Made by a program: the position numbers and the translations under genes. From NCBI GenBank assembly GCA_016707485.1, contig JADJHN010000002.1:186001-250000 (forward strand): a stretch of DNA of 64,000 bases. The letters run 5' to 3'. Of the stretch, positions 42,768 to 51,929 are shown piece by piece. The DNA is from Lysobacterales bacterium (GTDB taxonomy: Bacteria > Pseudomonadota > Gammaproteobacteria > Xanthomonadales > Rhodanobacteraceae). Position 1 is the first letter of the stretch. The number at the start of each line of letters is the position of its first letter. The notes under the pieces are model-generated. The model was given only the letters and a program-made list of their open reading frames with translations. It was not told the DNA's origin and did not search any database.

Positions 42768-43056
42768 CCTGCTTGCTCCTGTCAAGGCTGGAAAACCCGA
42801 GGATTGATCACGCATCAGACCTGAACAAAGGTCTGCCGGCGCGTGCAGAAAGTCACAGCGTGCCGGGTGAACCCGCGCAGTGGCGGCGCTGCCGTCGCGC
42901 AGACATGAAATTTCACACGGCAAGCAGGCGGCCGGGCGATCGAGAGCCAGTCCACGAATGATCGTCAACGCGTTCGCCGTGGAATGGCCAGGAACTGCGG
43001 CCAATGATTTCGCCACGCTCGTGCAGCCGGCATCGCGTGGTTTCATTCACTTCATA

Positions 43057-43074
43057 TATCGGCTATTCTTGATA
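43057..43074 (+). promoter_or_regulatory. Candidate ArsR operator
   Basis: TATC-N10-GATA is an imperfect dyad (TATCGG...CTTGATA) ending 1 bp before the arsR ATG. ArsR repressors bind such dyads over their own promoter and leave it when As(III) is present. Its position leaves no room for a ribosome binding site, so arsR may be leaderless. Confidence 0.5.
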
Positions 43075-43075
43075 C

Positions 43076-43423
43076 ATGGATATAAACGAAGCAAGCTCGA
43101 TGCTCGCCGCCCTCGCCCAATCGACGCGCCTGCAGGCGTTTCGGCTGCTCGTTGGCCATGAACCGGGCGGCCTGCCTGCCGGTGACATCGCCCGCAAACT
43201 GGGCATCCCGCAGAACACGTCCTCGACCCACCTGGCGATCCTGGTCAACGCCGGACTCGCCGGTTCCACGCGCAACGGCCGCTCCATCACCTATCGCGCC
43301 AATCTCGATCGCTTCCGCGAATTGAACCTGTACCTGCTCAAGGATTGCTGCAACGGCCGCGCGGAAATCTGCGCGCCCTTGATCGCCGCATTGACGCCGT
43401 GCTGCGCAGCAACCCCCGCCTGA
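43076..43423 (+). CDS. arsR: ArsR-family arsenic-responsive repressor
   Basis: The 115-aa winged-helix repressor shows MLAALAQSTRLQAFRLLV, the recognition region KLGIPQNTSSTHLAILVNAGL and the wing RNGRSITYRANL. Cysteines lie near the C-terminus (KDCCNG, EICAPL, TPCCAA), as in ArsR proteins that bind As(III) through C-terminal thiols. It heads the arsR-arsC-acr3 operon. No ribosome binding site precedes the ATG. Confidence 0.93.
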   Translation: MDINEASSMLAALAQSTRLQAFRLLVGHEPGGLPAGDIARKLGIPQNTSSTHLAILVNAGLAGSTRNGRSITYRANLDRFRELNLYLLKDCCNGRAEICAPLIAALTPCCAATPA

Positions 43424-43469
43424 CAACCCGCTTCCCTTCTCCCTTCTCCCTTGCCATCCGCCAGCCGCC

Positions 43470-43997
43470 ATGACCCAGCGCGTGTTCAACGTTCTCTTTC
43501 TCTGCACCGGCAATTCCGCCCGTTCGATCCTTGCCGAGGCCATCCTGCGCAAGGATGGCGAAGGACGCTTCCGCGCATTTTCCGCCGGCAGCATGCCCAA
43601 GGGCGCGGTGCATCCACTGGCCATCGAAACCCTGGCCAGCCTCGGCTATCCGATTGACGGATTGCACTCGAAAAGCTGGGATGAATTCGAGAAAACCGCT
43701 GCGCCGCAACTGGATTTCATCTTTACTGTTTGCGACAACGCTGCCGGCGAGGTGTGTCCCATCTGGCCCGGTCATCCGCAGACGGCGCATTGGGGTATCG
43801 AGGATCCTGCAGCCGTTGCCGGTACCGAGCTCGAATGCAAGCAGGCATTCGCCGCCGCCTTTCGTCACCTGAAGAATCGCATCACGGCGTTCATAGCGCT
43901 GCCGTTCGAGCGCCTCGATCGCACCGCCTTGACTGCGCACTTGCACGAGATTGGACGCCAGCAAGGCGCCACCGCGATGTCCGGCCGCGAACCATGA
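43470..43997 (+). CDS. arsC: Arsenate reductase, low-molecular-weight phosphatase type
   Basis: It reduces arsenate to arsenite. The 175-aa protein has the phosphatase loop CTGNSARS (CX5R) near the N-terminus, FSAGSMPKGAVHPLA, and further Cys residues (FTVCDNAAGEVCPIW) that relay the disulfide. It is longer than the S. aureus enzyme (131 aa) by a C-terminal helical part. It overlaps acr3 by 4 bp (ATGA). The ars operon is complete for resistance: repressor, reductase, arsenite pump. Confidence 0.94.
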   Translation: MTQRVFNVLFLCTGNSARSILAEAILRKDGEGRFRAFSAGSMPKGAVHPLAIETLASLGYPIDGLHSKSWDEFEKTAAPQLDFIFTVCDNAAGEVCPIWPGHPQTAHWGIEDPAAVAGTELECKQAFAAAFRHLKNRITAFIALPFERLDRTALTAHLHEIGRQQGATAMSGREP

Positions 43998-45103
43998 GCG
44001 AAACCGTCCTCGAAGCCCCGCAGCAGGCGAATCCCCAAAGCGGCCTTGGCACGTTCGAGCGCTATCTCAGCGTCTGGGTCGCGCTGTGCATCGTCGTCGG
44101 CATTGCCCTCGGTCACCTCACGCCCGGAGGCTTTGCGCGCATCGCCGCAATCGAGTTTGCCCACGTCAACCTGATTGTCGCGGTGCTGGTCTGGCTGATG
44201 ATCGTGCCGATGTTGCTGAAAATCGACTTTGCCGCGCTCGCCTCGGTGCGCCAGCACTGGCGCGGCATCGGCGTGACCTTGTTCGTCAACTGGGCAGTCA
44301 AGCCGTTCTCGATGGCACTGCTCGGGGCAATCTTCATCGGCGGCCTGTTCGCCCAATGGCTGCCTGCCGAAGAAATCCATTCCTACATGGCCGGGCTGAT
44401 CCTGCTTGCGGCAGCGCCTTGCACGGCAATGGTGTTTGTCTGGTCGAATCTCTGCGAGGGCGAACCGCACTTCACGCTGAGCCAGGTCGCGCTGAATGAC
44501 CTCATCATGGTCTTTGCATTTGCGCCACTGGTTGCCCTGCTGCTCGGCGTCGCCTCGATCAGCGTGCCGTGGGACACCTTGCTGCTGTCGGTGGCCCTGT
44601 ACATCGTGCTGCCCGTGATCGTCGCCCAACTGTTGCGCAGGTTGCTGATCCGCCGTGGCGGCGACGCCCTGCAGCGGACGTTGCGGATCCTGCAACCGCT
44701 CTCGCTGGGCGCGCTGCTGTGCACCCTGGTCCTGCTGTTCGGCTTCCAGGGCGAGGCCATCCTCGCGCGGCCGCTGATCATCGCCCTCCTCGCCGTGCCG
44801 ATCCTGTTCCAGGTCTATCTCAATGCCGGGCTCGCCTACTGGCTGAGCAAGCGCTTCGGCGTTGCCTGGTGCGTGGCCGCGCCGGCAGCCCTGATTGGCG
44901 CTTCGAACTTCTTCGAGCTGGCAGTGGCCGCCGCGATCAGCCTGTTCGGTCTCGATTCGGGCGCAGCCCTGGCTACCGTGGTCGGCGTCCTTGTCGAGGT
45001 TCCGGTGATGCTCTCGATCGTCGCCTTGGTCAAGCGCACGCGGCCCTGGTATGAACGGAGACTGCCGGGACAAGGGCGATGCGATGCGACCGGGCGTCTG
45101 TAA
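43994..45103 (+). CDS. acr3: Arsenite efflux transporter Acr3
   Basis: The 369-aa transporter has ten predicted membrane helices. Features are LSVWVALCIVVGIALGH, a conserved Cys-containing helix AAPCTAMVFVWSNLCEGEPHFTL, and NWAVKPFSMALLG. These are signatures of the Acr3 family (BASS superfamily) rather than ArsB. The ATG overlaps the arsC stop. A strong terminator follows at 45173. Confidence 0.95.
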   Translation: MSETVLEAPQQANPQSGLGTFERYLSVWVALCIVVGIALGHLTPGGFARIAAIEFAHVNLIVAVLVWLMIVPMLLKIDFAALASVRQHWRGIGVTLFVNWAVKPFSMALLGAIFIGGLFAQWLPAEEIHSYMAGLILLAAAPCTAMVFVWSNLCEGEPHFTLSQVALNDLIMVFAFAPLVALLLGVASISVPWDTLLLSVALYIVLPVIVAQLLRRLLIRRGGDALQRTLRILQPLSLGALLCTLVLLFGFQGEAILARPLIIALLAVPILFQVYLNAGLAYWLSKRFGVAWCVAAPAALIGASNFFELAVAAAISLFGLDSGAALATVVGVLVEVPVMLSIVALVKRTRPWYERRLPGQGRCDATGRL

Positions 45104-45172
45104 GAAGCCTGCAACAATGCGCTGGCAGACTGCGCGGACTCGGATCCTCTCCAACTTCGGGTTGATGTACAG

Positions 45173-45200
45173 ACCGCCAGCGCCCCCGCTGGCGGTTTTT
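45173..45200 (+). terminator. Terminator of the ars operon
   Basis: ACCGCCAGCG-CCCC-CGCTGGCGGT followed by TTTTT. The glpQ gene ends convergently just after it, at 45205. Confidence 0.9.
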
Positions 45201-45204
45201 TGTT

Positions 45205-46263
45205 TCAGTCGATCGCGGCTGCGCCATCGACCGCGCGCCGGCCAAGCGCCGGATCATCGGTGAACAAGCCATCCACGCCGGCTTCGATCAAGGCGCGCAT
45301 TTCGGCAAGGCAACCTCGTTCGCAGCGCTGCGCGGGATCGCTGCCACAGCGCAAGGCCGCCGGCAGGAAGCGGTTTTCCGGGCGCAGGGTCCAGGCATGC
45401 ACGTGCAGGCCCAGCGCATGCGCCTCGGCAAGCCACGCTGCGCCGCATCCGGGCAAGCCGCCTTGTACATCGAGGGGAAGAATCGCACGCACATGGGCGG
45501 CGACGACTTTGGCGTAGCGGGAGATCTCGGCCAGGCCAGCCGGGCCCAGCATCGCTGCATAGGTCTGCTGCGCATCGCCTCGGCCCTGCAGATCGAAGGG
45601 CACCTGCCCGGCATCGCCAATCAGTTGCACCAGGGCGATGTTGGCGCGATCGCCGAGCAGTTCATGCAAGGCGCGCAGGTTGGAAACCTCGAATGACTGG
45701 ATGGCAAGCGGCGCACGCTGCAGGTAGGCATGGTCTTCCAGCGCCGCGACGATGGCCTGCTCCGGATGCAGGCTGCGGGAGTGGAACCATGTGGAATTCT
45801 TGATTTCCGGGATGATGCCGATGGGACGCCCGCCGGCGTGCGCCTCGCGTTCGGCCAGTTCGACAATCTCGGTGAAGCTGGGGATCATGTACAGTCCGTC
45901 ATGCGCGCGGCTGCGCAAGTCCGGCATTGGCTCGCGACAGCGCAAGCGACGCAGTTCGGCAAAGCTGAAGTCGTCACAGAACCAGCCGCTGACGCTGACG
46001 CCATCCACCTCTTTCACGCGACGTCGCGCGGCGAATCCGGGATGCTCGGCAACGTCGGTCGAGCCGCTCAGTTCCACCTCATGGCGGGCGACGAGAACGC
46101 CATCGCCGGTCATGACCAGATCCGGTTCGATGTAGTCGGCGCCGTCGGCAATGGCCTTTGCATAGGCGGCCAGCGTGTGTTCTGGTCGCAAGGCACTGGC
46201 CCCGCGATGGGCAATGACGAGTGCCTTGGCGGGTGCGCCGTTGACGGATTTCCTGGCAGACAT
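45205..46263 (-). CDS. glpQ: Glycerophosphodiester phosphodiesterase (GlpQ type)
   Basis: It hydrolyses glycerophosphodiesters to glycerol-3-phosphate and an alcohol. The 352-aa protein has the GDPD core: VIAHRGASALRPEHTLAAY with the catalytic HRGAS, YIEPDLVMTGDG, a second His (RHEVEL), IIPEIKNSTWF and the terminal GVDGLFTDDP. There is no signal peptide, unlike periplasmic E. coli GlpQ, although the sequence and length are GlpQ-like. ATG at 46263 is chosen; a GTG three codons earlier is possible. Confidence 0.93.
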   Translation of the reverse strand: MSARKSVNGAPAKALVIAHRGASALRPEHTLAAYAKAIADGADYIEPDLVMTGDGVLVARHEVELSGSTDVAEHPGFAARRRVKEVDGVSVSGWFCDDFSFAELRRLRCREPMPDLRSRAHDGLYMIPSFTEIVELAEREAHAGGRPIGIIPEIKNSTWFHSRSLHPEQAIVAALEDHAYLQRAPLAIQSFEVSNLRALHELLGDRANIALVQLIGDAGQVPFDLQGRGDAQQTYAAMLGPAGLAEISRYAKVVAAHVRAILPLDVQGGLPGCGAAWLAEAHALGLHVHAWTLRPENRFLPAALRCGSDPAQRCERGCLAEMRALIEAGVDGLFTDDPALGRRAVDGAAAID

Positions 46264-46377
46264 GCGCGGCACGCTGGCTCAAAATGGAATGCCGGAATCA
46301 TGGCACGAAGCGCGGGCCCCGATTCCAGCGGCATGGCCCTGCGCTACCATCGGCACATCCTTCCCACGGCTGCCCCG

Positions 46378-48144
46378 ATGATGCGTACCGTCCTCACCGC
46401 CTTGCTCGCCATGTGCTTCTTCCCCTGTGCCCTGGCCGCAAGCGACCCGCTGGCGACGCTCGCCGAGCAATCGGCATTCAAGCGCACTGGCCACTATGAC
46501 GAGGTGATTCGCCTGTGCGCCGCGTTTGCCGGGAAATATCCGGATGCCGTGCGCTGCGTCGAGTTTGGCCGGACACCGGAAGGGCGACCGATGCAGGCGC
46601 TCGTCGTCTCCCGCAGTGGTGCCCTCGATGCGCATGCCGCGCACGCGGGCGCATTGCCGGTGGTGCTGATGCAAGGCGGCATCCACGCCGGCGAGATCGA
46701 TGGCAAGGACGCCGGTTTCCTGGTCCTGCGTGAAGTGCTCGAAGGACGCCTGGCCAAGGGCGTGCTGGACAAGCTGGTCTGGGTGTTCGTGCCGGTCTTC
46801 AATGTCGATGGCCACGAACGCTTCAAGGCGTGGAACCGGCCGAACCAGCGCGGCCCCGAGGAGATGGGCTGGCGCACGACGGCGCAGAATCTCAACCTCA
46901 ATCGCGACTACGTCAAGGCCGATGCGCCCGAGATGCAGGCCATGCTGGCACTGATGAATGCCTGGGATCCGATTGCCCTGGTCGATCTGCACGTCACCGA
47001 TGGCGCGCAGTTCGAACACGACATCTCGATCAATGTCGAACCGCTGTATTCGGGTGATGCGGAATTGCGCAAGGCTGGCCTCGCCTTGCGCAGCGCGGTG
47101 GTCGAAAAACTTGCAAGCCAGGGCTCGTTGCCGCTGGCGTTCTATCCGTCGTTTGTCGAATACGACAATCCGCAATCGGGCTTCGCGGATGGCGTGCCGC
47201 CGCCACGCTTCTCGCATGGCTACATGCCCTTGCGCAATCGCTTCGGCGTGCTCGTCGAAACCCATTCGTGGAAGGATTATGCGACGCGCGTGCGCGCCAC
47301 CCGCAACACCATCGTCGACATGCTGGAACTGACCGCCGAGCATGGCCGCGCCTGGCAGACGCTTGCTGCGGCCGCGGATCAACGCGCCGAGCAGCTGGGC
47401 GGCAGCGAGGTGCCGCTGAGTTACAAAGCCAGCGAAAAGAGCCATTTGATCGACTTTCGCGGTTATGCCTACACGCGCACGCCCTCGGAAATCTCCGGCG
47501 CGCTGATGACCCGCTACGACGAATCCAGGCCGATGATCTGGAAAATCCCGCTGCGTGACGACGTGCAAGCCGATGCCACGATCAGCGCGCCGCAAGGCGG
47601 CTATGTGATCCCCGCCGCACACGCGGAAAAGGTCGGCGCAAGACTCGCCTTGCATGGCATCGCCTTCCATGTCATCGAACGTCCATTGCCGAAAGCCGCG
47701 CTGCAGTCGTTTCGCGCGAGCAAGACGACGTTCGGCGCAAAGCCATTCGAGGATCACCAGACGCTGACCCTCGAAGGCAGCTGGAAAAATGAAACCCGCG
47801 ACATTGCCGCGGGCTCGCTGTTCGTGCCTATCCGGCAGGCCAAGGCTCGCCTGCTGATCGCCATGCTGGAACCGCAGGCACCCGACTCGCTGGCGGCGTG
47901 GGGCGAATTCAACGGCGCCTTCGAGATGAAGGAATACATGGAATCGTATGTCGCCGAGGACGTGGCGCGACAGATGCTCAAGGATGATCCGCAGGTTGCC
48001 GCTGAGTTCAACGCGCGCCTGGCCAGCGACGCGGACTTTGCCAAGGATCCCTTCGCGCGACTGACCTTCTTTGCCCAGCGCCACGCCTCGTGGGATGAAC
48101 GCTTCAACCTGTATCCCGTGTTGCGCAGCGCGCTACCGTTGTGA
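46378..48144 (+). CDS. Exported M14-family zinc carboxypeptidase
   Basis: The 588-aa protein has a signal peptide (about residues 1-20, ending CALAA) and an M14 catalytic domain. Zinc ligands are His and Glu in GGIHAGEIDGKD and His in ALVDLHVTDG; the catalytic Glu lies in GVLVETHSWKDY. A ~250-residue C-terminal part follows, with a beta-sandwich-like region and a helical tail, as in other large bacterial M14 enzymes. Two adjacent ATG codons (46378 and 46381) are possible starts; the frame upstream is antisense to glpQ and rejected. Confidence 0.9.
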   Translation: MMRTVLTALLAMCFFPCALAASDPLATLAEQSAFKRTGHYDEVIRLCAAFAGKYPDAVRCVEFGRTPEGRPMQALVVSRSGALDAHAAHAGALPVVLMQGGIHAGEIDGKDAGFLVLREVLEGRLAKGVLDKLVWVFVPVFNVDGHERFKAWNRPNQRGPEEMGWRTTAQNLNLNRDYVKADAPEMQAMLALMNAWDPIALVDLHVTDGAQFEHDISINVEPLYSGDAELRKAGLALRSAVVEKLASQGSLPLAFYPSFVEYDNPQSGFADGVPPPRFSHGYMPLRNRFGVLVETHSWKDYATRVRATRNTIVDMLELTAEHGRAWQTLAAAADQRAEQLGGSEVPLSYKASEKSHLIDFRGYAYTRTPSEISGALMTRYDESRPMIWKIPLRDDVQADATISAPQGGYVIPAAHAEKVGARLALHGIAFHVIERPLPKAALQSFRASKTTFGAKPFEDHQTLTLEGSWKNETRDIAAGSLFVPIRQAKARLLIAMLEPQAPDSLAAWGEFNGAFEMKEYMESYVAEDVARQMLKDDPQVAAEFNARLASDADFAKDPFARLTFFAQRHASWDERFNLYPVLRSALPL

Positions 48145-48254
48145 TGATCATGCCGGGCGATGCCGAACCCGTCGAACGGTGCTTCGAGCGGCTGCCGCTG
48201 GCGGCCTTCATTCTTGCCATCGCGGAGCGACGCGTGCACAAGAATCCGGAGTGA
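48144..48254 (+). CDS. Possible small protein between the peptidase and GIY-YIG genes
   Basis: A 36-aa frame starts at an ATG overlapping the peptidase stop (TGATG) and ends 4 bp before the GTG of the next gene. This is the pattern of translational coupling. The product (MIMPGDAEPVERCFE, then AAFILAIAERRVHKNPE) matches nothing I know. It may be chance. Confidence 0.25.
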   Translation: MIMPGDAEPVERCFERLPLAAFILAIAERRVHKNPE

Positions 48255-48258
48255 CCGG

Positions 48259-48537
48259 GTGCGCGCGTCGCCCGTCGGAAAATCCTGGTGCCTGTATCTG
48301 ATCGAATGCCGCAACGGCAGTTATTACGCCGGCATCACCAATGATCTCGATGCGCGCTACCTGGCGCATGTCGAAGGACGCGGGGCGCGCTACACGCGGG
48401 CCAATCCGCCGCTGCGCCTGATCGGCTCGCGGGCCTATCCGGATCGGGCCAGCGCCTCGCGCGCCGAAGCCGCGATCAAGCGCCTGCCGCGCGCGCGCAA
48501 GATTGCCTTCCTGATCGACTCCACGGCAGCAGACTGA
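48259..48537 (+). CDS. GIY-YIG nuclease-fold protein (YhbQ/UPF0213-like)
   Basis: The 92-aa protein is a single GIY-YIG domain: CLYLIECRNGSYYAGITN (first Tyr, second Tyr-Ala-Gly), the Arg of LDARYLAHVEG, GARYTRANPP and the Glu of RAEAAIKRLPR. Start GTG at 48259 gives the usual length; the ORF upstream is out of family. Such small proteins are thought to act on branched or damaged DNA, but the in vivo role is unsettled. Confidence 0.9.
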   Translation: MRASPVGKSWCLYLIECRNGSYYAGITNDLDARYLAHVEGRGARYTRANPPLRLIGSRAYPDRASASRAEAAIKRLPRARKIAFLIDSTAAD

Positions 48538-48608
48538 TCGCCGCAAACCCCGCGGTCGCTTCCGCGGCGTTGCAACCCTTCGCCCATCCACCAGCAAAGG
48601 GGAAGATC

Positions 48609-49256
48609 GTGGCGAGCCATGTCCTGAAAGGAAGTTTCGAGCCCGGCTGGAACTGGCTGCGCATCAGCGGCCTCAGCGGCAGTTTTGCATTGCACACCGC
48701 AGCCCTGGCACTGCTTGCCCTGCCGGTGGCACTGCCGGACTTGAAGCCTGAACCCGAGGTGATCACGGTCACCTTCTCCGCGCCCGTGGTCGAGCTTCCG
48801 GTCAGTGCAGTCCCGGCGGAACCCGTTCCACCAACCATCGTGCGCCACCATGAACCAGTCGTGCCGATACCCCAACCCGTGGCACGCGAGGCCAGCGTCA
48901 TGGCCATCCCGGTGACCATGCCCGTCAGCGAGCCGACCGACAGCGCCGAAGTCATCAGCGCAGTGCCGGCCATCGCGACAAATGCCAGCCTCGCCTACGA
49001 GAGCATCATCGAGCCCAGCTATCCCATCGATTCAAGGCGGCGTGGCGAGCAGGGCACGGTGTTGTTGCGCGTGCAGGTCGGGCGTGATGGCCTGCCGACC
49101 GAGGTCGACGTCGAACGCAGCAGCGGCTACCGGCAACTCGATCGCGCCGCACGCGAGGCGGTGTTGCGCTGGCGCTTCCGCCCGGTGCAGGTCAATGGCG
49201 TGAATGTCGAAGCGCGCGGCCTGGTGCCGATCCGTTTCGATGTCAAGCAAGGCTGA
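48609..49256 (+). CDS. TonB-family energy transducer-like protein
   Basis: The 215-aa protein has an N-terminal membrane anchor (about residues 20-42, GLSGSFALHTAALALLALPVAL), a Pro/Val/Glu-rich spacer (about 45-120), and a C-terminal TonB domain (PSYPIDSRRRGEQGTVLLRVQVG, LDRAAREAVLRWRFRPVQVNG). Start is GTG at 48609 after AAGGGGAAG. No exbB or exbD gene is near. It ends 11 bp from the convergent GGDEF/EAL gene. Confidence 0.9.
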   Translation: MASHVLKGSFEPGWNWLRISGLSGSFALHTAALALLALPVALPDLKPEPEVITVTFSAPVVELPVSAVPAEPVPPTIVRHHEPVVPIPQPVAREASVMAIPVTMPVSEPTDSAEVISAVPAIATNASLAYESIIEPSYPIDSRRRGEQGTVLLRVQVGRDGLPTEVDVERSSGYRQLDRAAREAVLRWRFRPVQVNGVNVEARGLVPIRFDVKQG

Positions 49257-49267
49257 GGCGACCGCGC

Positions 49268-51727
49268 TCAGAAGTTCTCCGCGGCCTTGTGGGTCGTTGT
49301 TGCGGCAATCAGTTCGTCCAGCGCGCAGGGCTCATGGATGCCATAACCCTGCGCCTGGTCGACGCCGAGTTCGTGCAGGCGATCGATCAGCGCGCGGTCC
49401 TCGACCCACTCGGCAACCGTGATCTTGCCGAGTGATCGCGCGACTTCACACATCGAGCGCACCAGCACCGGATCGACCGCGTTGTTGGCCAGATCGCGGA
49501 TGAAGACGCCGTCGATCTTCAGCACATCGACCGGCAAGGTCTTCAGATAGGCAAACGACGCCATGCCGCTGCCGAAATCATCCAGGGCGATCTTGCATCC
49601 GCGCCTGCGCATCTCGTCGATGAACTCGCGGGCCCGGGTCATGTTGCCGATCGCGGCGGTTTCGGTCAGCTCGAAGCACAGCTTTGCCGGGGGCACGCGG
49701 GTGATGTCGAGCAGGTTGGCGACATGGCTGCAGAAATCGGGATTGGCGATGGATTGTGCCGAAATGTTCAAGTGGCAGAGATCGAGCGCCTGCAGGTGGG
49801 CCGGATGATCATCAAGCTGGCGCAAGGCCATGGCGATGACCAGACGATCAATCGAGACGGCCTCGCCGAACCGCTCGGCAGCCGGCAGGAACCGATCCGG
49901 CGGATAGACCACGCCTTGGGCGTCGACCAGGCGCACGAGAATCTCGTAGCTCAGCGTTGCCGGGCCATGCAAGGCCTCGATGCGTTGCGCGTGGAGCACG
50001 ATGCGTCCCTCGACAATGGCCTCGCGGATCTCGGCCACCCAAGCCAGGTCATCACGACGCCGGCTCATCAACTGATCCGATTCCCGATACACGCGGATGC
50101 AGTTGCGGCCATCTTCCTTGGCCTGGTAGCAGGCTCGATCCGCCGAGCGCAGGACATCGGAGGCATCGACCTGCTCGCCGCTGATGCGGGCGATGCCGAT
50201 ACTGCAGGTCACGTTGAAACGCTTGCCGTCCCAGGCAAAGGTCGATGCCGACAAGGCACGTCGCAGTCGCTCGGCAATGTGCAAGGCCTCGTCCAGCCCG
50301 GTATGGTCGAGAAAGATCGCGAACTCGTCGCCGCCGAGGCGACCCATCCAGTCGTTGCTGCGCATGTGCAGCATCAGCACGCCGGCGATCTGACGCAGCA
50401 ACTGGTCCCCGGCGACATGACCGCAGGTGTCGTTGATCAACTTGAACTGATCGAGGTCCAGGAACAGGAAGGCGTGCGCATCACCAAAGCTGCGCGCATC
50501 GTCGATGCTCTGTTGCAGTCGCTGGTCGATTTCGCGCCGATTGACCAGGCCGGTCATTGCATCGTGACTGGCCTGGTAGCGCATTTCCTCGCCGAGGCGA
50601 CGGCTTTCCGAGACATCCTCGAGCACGGCGAAGACACGATCCTCGCCATCCGTATCACTGTCGATCATCGAGGCGGTCCAGCGCAGCCAGCGGCTCTCAC
50701 CATCCACGCGCCGGAAGCACTGTTCGATGGGTGTTTCACACAATGTCCAGTCGATGCCGCGATCCTCGGCGAGGGCAATCCGGGCCAGCGCATCGGCATC
50801 CAGCAGCTCGCCCAGCAGCTTGCCCTGCAATTCCTCAGGCGGGCAATTCAGGATCTCGCCAATGGCTTCGTTGGCCTCGAGGATGCGCCCGTCCAGCTTC
50901 ATCTTCAGCATGCCGACTGCAGCCTGATGGAAGGCAGAACGAAACATGCCTTCGCTGGCGTGGATGCGACGCAGGCTCCAGCGCAGGATCAGGATGAGCA
51001 CGCCGGCAATCGCCAGGAACAGGAGGATGCTGGCCACGGTGAGGATCGTCTTCAGCATTCGCGCGCCATCGACCAGCGACTGCGAAAAGGCCGCTTCAAT
51101 GGGCCGCAAGGTCGCATCGAGTTCGAGGATGCGGCGCTGCCAGGCGTGCGTCTGCACGGCCGTTACCTGGCCAGCCGCGTGCGCCGCCTCCATCTCGTCG
51201 GCGATGCCCTGCAAGGCGATAACGTGCGCATCGCCAATCCGCCATTGCGCTACCGAATCGCGGAAGAAGGGCGCATTGTTGAAATATCTATACATTCGAA
51301 TCATGCGATCGACATCCTGCGGCGCATTCAGGCCGCGCAGGAATCCCTGCCGCGCAGCTGCCAGATCCGGCGGATCCCGCTCCAGGGCAAGACGCGCCTG
51401 ATGATCGCTCAAGGGTACGCGCAAGGCATCACGGGCGAGTTTCAATTGTTGCGGGTCACCGCTGGCCGCATAACCATGGAGAACGTGCGAGGCATACTGC
51501 TGGGCCTTAGACCAATGACTTTCACCGATGATGTAGGCAGTGGCACTGGTCTGCAGTTCCAGCATGATCACCGTCAGCATGACGGCGAGTGCCGCCAGCG
51601 CGATCAGCGAGGCGAATTCACGCGGAAGGATTTGCCGCAGGCGCGAGCGGGGCGCGGAGCCGTCCTCCTTGTCGCGACCGCGCACGTTGATAGCAGGCTC
51701 GTTCACTGGGTTTCCCCGACCACCCAT
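49268..51727 (-). CDS. Membrane GGDEF/EAL cyclic-di-GMP protein with PAS domain
   Basis: About 819 aa. Two membrane helices (about residues 38-58 and 245-267) enclose a helical sensor region; a PAS domain (ANEAIGEILNCPPEEL) follows. The GGDEF domain is intact (RLGGDEFAIF), so it is likely an active cyclase. In the EAL domain the signature is EIL (SYEILVRL) and the usual EGVE is EWVE, while FELTETA, LDDFGSG and QGYGIHEP are kept, so phosphodiesterase activity is uncertain. The start is ambiguous: the ATG at 51727 is chosen, but a GTG at 51706 with GGGGAAA before it is also good. Confidence 0.9.
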   Translation of the reverse strand: MGGRGNPVNEPAINVRGRDKEDGSAPRSRLRQILPREFASLIALAALAVMLTVIMLELQTSATAYIIGESHWSKAQQYASHVLHGYAASGDPQQLKLARDALRVPLSDHQARLALERDPPDLAAARQGFLRGLNAPQDVDRMIRMYRYFNNAPFFRDSVAQWRIGDAHVIALQGIADEMEAAHAAGQVTAVQTHAWQRRILELDATLRPIEAAFSQSLVDGARMLKTILTVASILLFLAIAGVLILILRWSLRRIHASEGMFRSAFHQAAVGMLKMKLDGRILEANEAIGEILNCPPEELQGKLLGELLDADALARIALAEDRGIDWTLCETPIEQCFRRVDGESRWLRWTASMIDSDTDGEDRVFAVLEDVSESRRLGEEMRYQASHDAMTGLVNRREIDQRLQQSIDDARSFGDAHAFLFLDLDQFKLINDTCGHVAGDQLLRQIAGVLMLHMRSNDWMGRLGGDEFAIFLDHTGLDEALHIAERLRRALSASTFAWDGKRFNVTCSIGIARISGEQVDASDVLRSADRACYQAKEDGRNCIRVYRESDQLMSRRRDDLAWVAEIREAIVEGRIVLHAQRIEALHGPATLSYEILVRLVDAQGVVYPPDRFLPAAERFGEAVSIDRLVIAMALRQLDDHPAHLQALDLCHLNISAQSIANPDFCSHVANLLDITRVPPAKLCFELTETAAIGNMTRAREFIDEMRRRGCKIALDDFGSGMASFAYLKTLPVDVLKIDGVFIRDLANNAVDPVLVRSMCEVARSLGKITVAEWVEDRALIDRLHELGVDQAQGYGIHEPCALDELIAATTTHKAAENF

Positions 51728-51929
51728 CGCAAGGCGACGACGCAAATTCAGGACAGCCACCGGCGACAACAATAGCAGCACATTGTGGCGCGCTGCGAAC
51801 ATCGATCCGGCACGCCCGGCGGATGCCACGACGGCGCGGCGCAGGCCCGACACGCTCGGCCGGACGGCGAGAAAGCCCGATGCCCGCGTCTCCCGTTAGA
51901 CTCTGCCACCCGCCCCGGAAAGCCGCTGC

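Larger units (their letters stand above)
42636..43075. other. Divergent region between paralogue 2 and arsR
   Basis: This region of 440 bp has no gene. It holds a nested inverted repeat at 42735-42767 that could be an operator of the paralogue gene, and at its right end the likely ArsR operator (43057-43074). Confidence 0.6.

Noticed and set aside
43730..43993. Upstream extension of acr3 inside arsC
   Set aside because: The Acr3 family begins near MSETVLEAP, and the ATGA overlap with the arsC stop is the natural coupling point.
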